Virus record (IMG/VR): IMGVR_UViG_3300008117_000484
Location: 1 to 31,873 of that record
DNA from: a virus
Direction: 5' to 3' (one strand)
Length of the DNA: 31,873 nucleotides
The position numbers and the translations under genes are program-made. A model generated the notes under the pieces. That model was given only the letters and a program-made list of their open reading frames with translations, made no database searches and was not told the DNA's origin. Position 1 is the first letter of the stretch; every line of letters starts with the position of its first letter. This document shows, piece by piece, positions 28,962-31,873 of the stretch.

Positions 28962-29679
28962 ATTCCGATAATCTGAAATAATTATATCTCGAAGGTGACA
29001 TTTCATTCACCTCTTTTTTAACACTATCTAATTTATTTTTTAATTCTAAATCATTTGATTCTGTTAATAAACTATCAACTTTATTTAAAATTGATTCTTG
29101 TAATTCACTAGTTTTAGTAATTAAATCTTCATGAGAAATTGATAAAATATTTTTCAATTCTTCTTTTTGTGATTCTGATAATGTATTAGAATATAAAACA
29201 TTAAAATTATTAGTTAATACAGCGTTTAATAATGATTCATTAGGAACTATTGTTATTTTTTTAGTTTCCATGATTTCTTTATTAGTTGTTAAATGTTCTA
29301 CCAATTTCTTTTTTGCAATAACTTTCTTTTCGATATTTGATAACGTGTCTTTATCCATTAATTGGTCTAATGATTCATATAAACTATTCGTTGTTATTTC
29401 AACATCACCTAACTTTTTATCTAAAGATTCACAAAATTCCAGTAAACCATTTTTTTGTTGATTAATCATAGTCTCAACGCCGTCAACAAACAATTTTGCG
29501 GTTTCTTTATCTTCAATGTATTTGTTCTCTATTTCTTCGTAAAACAAATACATTTCTTTAAATTCTTTATTTTCTTTTATAGTTTTTAAAATATCTTTCA
29601 TCTCACTTTTATCTTCTTTCTTATAAGATTCAGTAAGTTTATTCAATATTTTACTTTTTACGGTACCAAACTTATTCAT
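28942..29679 (-). CDS. Unknown helical head-module protein
   Basis: 245 residues, almost entirely helical and Lys/Glu/Leu/Asn-rich, with coiled-coil-like stretches (for example FVDGVETMINQQKNGLLEFC and SLYESLDQLMDKDTLSNIEK). It follows the portal gene at once and precedes the protease, the place where T4 has small prohead core genes (67, 68), so a scaffold- or portal-associated core protein is my best inference. No sequence motif proves it. The N-terminus MNKFGTVKSKILNKLTES resembles other short amphipathic N-termini in this genome. Its last five residues KNGLN are identical to those of bS21 because both are encoded by the palindrome at 28930-28961. Confidence 0.65.
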   Translation of the reverse strand: MNKFGTVKSKILNKLTESYKKEDKSEMKDILKTIKENKEFKEMYLFYEEIENKYIEDKETAKLFVDGVETMINQQKNGLLEFCESLDKKLGDVEITTNSLYESLDQLMDKDTLSNIEKKVIAKKKLVEHLTTNKEIMETKKITIVPNESLLNAVLTNNFNVLYSNTLSESQKEELKNILSISHEDLITKTSELQESILNKVDSLLTESNDLELKNKLDSVKKEVNEMSPSRYNYFRLSELKNGLN

Positions 29680-29681
29680 TT

Positions 29682-31454
29682 TTAGTCGTTTAAAATGTCC
29701 TTCAATTTATTTTCTATTTCATAAATATTACGTTGAGCTTTATCCATGTCAAATAAATCGACAAATTCTAATTTTTCTTCACCCAACATACCTAATATCT
29801 TTGATTTTTTAGATTTAGATTCACTTAAAGGTTCTCCACCACCTTCAGCTGGAGGAGGAGGTGCTCCACCACCCAAATCCATTCCACCACTTTCTCCACC
29901 ACCTTGTGCTGCCGCTTGCATCGCCTTTTCTCTTTCCTCTTCAGGTATTCCATATTTTTTATCAACCTCATCAAATACACCTGAACGTCTAATTACATTT
30001 TGTGTGTTTGTTAATTCAAAACCTAATGCACGTTCTAAACGTTGTTGTTGTAAGTCAAGTAATACCTCACTATCGCTCATACCAAGAATATTTTTCTTAG
30101 CCCATGTGTGTGATACTGGTAAAATACCCATTTGAGATTGGTCTGAGGTTGCGTCTTTATAAAGTGTAATCTTTTCTTTCCATTGTTCAATACGTAATAA
30201 ATCAGATTGAGCTGATGGATTTGTTAATGACAATGTAAAATTATTTAATTCATCTTCCATACCTGTTAGGTATAAATGAATTAAAGCGATTTTATTTAGT
30301 TCTTGTATTAATGATTTTTGAATTCTATTAATTGTTCTTGCAAAACGAATATCCATCAAGGCTAAACTCTTACCTTCACCAACAACCTCTTCAAATCCTA
30401 AAAACGCCTTTGGTATACGAAGTGCCGCTAATAATTTCTTTTGGATATACTCAATATCAGCAATTTCACCCAAATTTTGTGCTCCCGGCAAAGTTTCAAT
30501 TGGATTTGTTTGTGATGGGTCACGAACCGGAATGAAATAATCTTGGTCTACCGCCATTTGATTATATCTCATATCAACTTGTCCGTTATTTGGATTTTGA
30601 ATTTGATCTCTTTTGAATTTGTTTGCAACACGTTGTACATATGGTTCGATATCTTTATCATCCATATTTCCAACAAATATTTTGAATACACGTCTTTCGG
30701 GTGCTCTTGATGTTCTATAAATCAACATTGCGTCTTCCGCAAGTAAAAGTTGTTTCCAAATTCTTCTGATTTTATCTAACATAGAAGTTCCATAAGGAAG
30801 TTTTCTATCGTCACCCAATAACCTAAAATGGGCAATTTCCCAAGCTTGGAATTCCATGTCTTTATTCTTCCATGTAAAACGTAATTCACGACTAGGTAAT
30901 TTTACGTCAGCAACCTGTCCATGACTTCTTGCTGATGCACCTTCTAATCTTTCAATCTCAATGTTTGGTAATTGTTGACAACCAACAATACCTTTTTCGG
31001 GATCTATTTTCAAATAAACAAAATCATCACCGTACTTACAAACTCCACGAGCCCACATTGATAGATTAGTGTTAATGTCTAATTTATTCAAAAACAAATC
31101 ATCTAAAATTGATTTAATTCTATCCGACTCAGAATATATTGTAAGAATATCACCCTTTTCTGATAATGTTGTTGATTCTTCAGCATAGATGTCTAACGCC
31201 GCGGATATTTCAGGTGTGAACTCCATAGATTCGTAATCAAAATATGCCGCCAATCTATTTGGTTCATAATAAACTGATTGATTATAAAGTGATTGGTCTA
31301 GTTTAGCCCATTTGTCTGCAATATATTGACTTTGTTGAGCTTGCAACATAGCCTTTTCAAATTCTTCCCTGCTATCTGTTTTTAAAAGTTCGTCTTTGTT
31401 AAAATTAAATGATGGTGTGTTTTCCTTTTTTACTTGTCCGGGATATAAAGGTAT
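29682..31454 (-). CDS. 20: Portal protein, gp20-like
   Basis: Portal (DNA-packaging vertex) protein of the T4 gp20 type: RLAAYFDYESMEFTPEISAA, then LPYGTSMLDKIRRIWKQLLL, AEDAMLIYRTSRAPERRVFK, and TLPGAQNLGEIADIEYIQKK followed by LAALRIPKAFLGFEE are characteristic. The C-terminus has a Gly/Pro-rich stretch and an acidic helix. The first ATG is at 31349 (555 residues), but the frame stays open and protein-like for 35 more codons upstream (SFNFNKDELLKTDSREEFEK) to ATA at 31454, where TAATA replaces the TAATG junction used elsewhere. I therefore place the start at 31454 (590 residues), either as a rare ATA start or a G-to-A change; 31349 is the fallback. Confidence 0.9.
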   Translation of the reverse strand: MPLYPGQVKKENTPSFNFNKDELLKTDSREEFEKAMLQAQQSQYIADKWAKLDQSLYNQSVYYEPNRLAAYFDYESMEFTPEISAALDIYAEESTTLSEKGDILTIYSESDRIKSILDDLFLNKLDINTNLSMWARGVCKYGDDFVYLKIDPEKGIVGCQQLPNIEIERLEGASARSHGQVADVKLPSRELRFTWKNKDMEFQAWEIAHFRLLGDDRKLPYGTSMLDKIRRIWKQLLLAEDAMLIYRTSRAPERRVFKIFVGNMDDKDIEPYVQRVANKFKRDQIQNPNNGQVDMRYNQMAVDQDYFIPVRDPSQTNPIETLPGAQNLGEIADIEYIQKKLLAALRIPKAFLGFEEVVGEGKSLALMDIRFARTINRIQKSLIQELNKIALIHLYLTGMEDELNNFTLSLTNPSAQSDLLRIEQWKEKITLYKDATSDQSQMGILPVSHTWAKKNILGMSDSEVLLDLQQQRLERALGFELTNTQNVIRRSGVFDEVDKKYGIPEEEREKAMQAAAQGGGESGGMDLGGGAPPPPAEGGGEPLSESKSKKSKILGMLGEEKLEFVDLFDMDKAQRNIYEIENKLKDILND

Positions 31455-31873
31455 TATCTACGTTTACCAAATAACCAAGAATTTTCTGCATAGATTTCTT
31501 TTCTAACGTTCATTTGTCCTGTTCTTGGGTCTCTCGAACCCATTCCATCAATTCCCATAGAACCAATTTGGTCAAAAGAAGAACCGTACGAATAGAACGA
31601 TTTGTTTGGTTCATATGTTCTTTCAGATAAAGTCCAAGATTCTAACATGGCCTTATTTTTAGATTCATTTCTTTGTAATTGATTAAAACAAATATCCCCA
31701 GCATATAAAGCCATAGAAAGGCTCATAATTGAATCGTCATGTGCACCCTTCATGTGGTCAGGTCTTCCATTTATATAAACAAACGTATTAAGTTCATTTA
31801 GTAATCTTGTAGAACGTATTGCAAATCCTTTTCTAACTTGTTCTTCAAACGCAGCAACAATTTGAGTTCTTTT
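31454..31873 (-). CDS. 17: Terminase large subunit C-terminus, gp17-like (partial)
   Basis: 139 residues in frame from the window edge (31873) to the stop at 31454; the N-terminal ATPase part lies outside. VAAFEEQVRKGFAIRSTRLL, then NELNTFVYINGRPDHMKGAH and DDSIMSLSMAL are the end of the RNase H-like nuclease domain. The HDD (45-47 of this fragment) contains the last catalytic Asp of the gp17 family, which cuts concatemeric DNA during head filling. The C-terminal tail ENSWLFGKRR is polar and basic. The ATG at 31753 is internal, not the real start. Its stop overlaps the probable portal start, so terminase and portal are translationally coupled. Confidence 0.88.
   Translation of the reverse strand, partial: KRTQIVAAFEEQVRKGFAIRSTRLLNELNTFVYINGRPDHMKGAHDDSIMSLSMALYAGDICFNQLQRNESKNKAMLESWTLSERTYEPNKSFYSYGSSFDQIGSMGIDGMGSRDPRTGQMNVRKEIYAENSWLFGKRR

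Noticed and set aside
31454-31753. Treating the 99-residue frame from the ATG at 31753 as a separate small gene.
   Set aside because: The frame is open to the window edge, and the upstream residues match the terminase nuclease domain.
1-31873. tRNA genes, integrase, insertion sequences or a large non-coding RNA.
   Set aside because: No cloverleaf-like intergenic sequence, recombinase motifs or long gene-free DNA seen; the longest gap is about 102 nt.

Overview
The window is part of a strictly lytic, AT-rich, T4-like (contractile-tailed) phage genome, most likely one infecting a Bacteroidota host, probably of the Flavobacteriia. T4 kinship rests on recognisable terminase (gp17), portal (gp20), prohead protease (gp21), acidic scaffold (gp22 position), major capsid protein (gp23), a gp55-type sigma factor and a gp5-type hub OB domain. 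The Bacteroidota link rests on three things: TAnnTTTG-type promoter boxes (one a full TTTG-N20-TATATTTG), a near absence of Shine-Dalgarno sequences before start codons, and a phage-borne bS21 ribosomal protein close to the Bacteroidota form. It is an inference, because no host gene is present.

Layout. (1) 1-7250, minus strand: tail-fibre/adhesin genes with Pro-free collagen-like G-T-S repeats, C1q-like domains and Pro/Thr-rich linkers. (2) 7303-23595, plus strand: a long run that starts with five small unknown (possibly internal virion) proteins. It continues with a GT-B glycosyltransferase, two small proteins, dUTPase, PhoH, a HAD-like protein, two more glycosyltransferases, the late sigma factor, a baseplate block, a frameshifted fibre/tail gene and two small conserved phage proteins. 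(3) 23596-24313, minus: a SAP-domain protein and a dCMP deaminase under a host-type promoter. (4) 24401-31873, minus: the head module in the direction terminase, portal, unknown helical protein, unknown protein, protease, scaffold, capsid, closed by a strong terminator. (5) 28758-28949, plus: the bS21 gene, alone and facing the head genes.

Expression logic. The octamer TATTTATA, or a one-base variant, lies in sense orientation in front of 13 genes or operons, nearly all of them structural. It is the best candidate for the late promoter recognised by the encoded gp55-like sigma. At six sites it lies only 3-5 nt from the ATG, so those mRNAs would begin at or next to the start codon (leaderless). 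Inside operons, genes are joined by TAATG, TAATATG or short overlaps rather than by ribosome-binding sites. Two genes (deaminase, tail gene) are each missing one base at an A-run in the sense strand.

No intergenic stretch exceeds about 105 nt, so no large non-coding region needs explaining. I saw no tRNA, rRNA, CRISPR array, insertion sequence or integrase.
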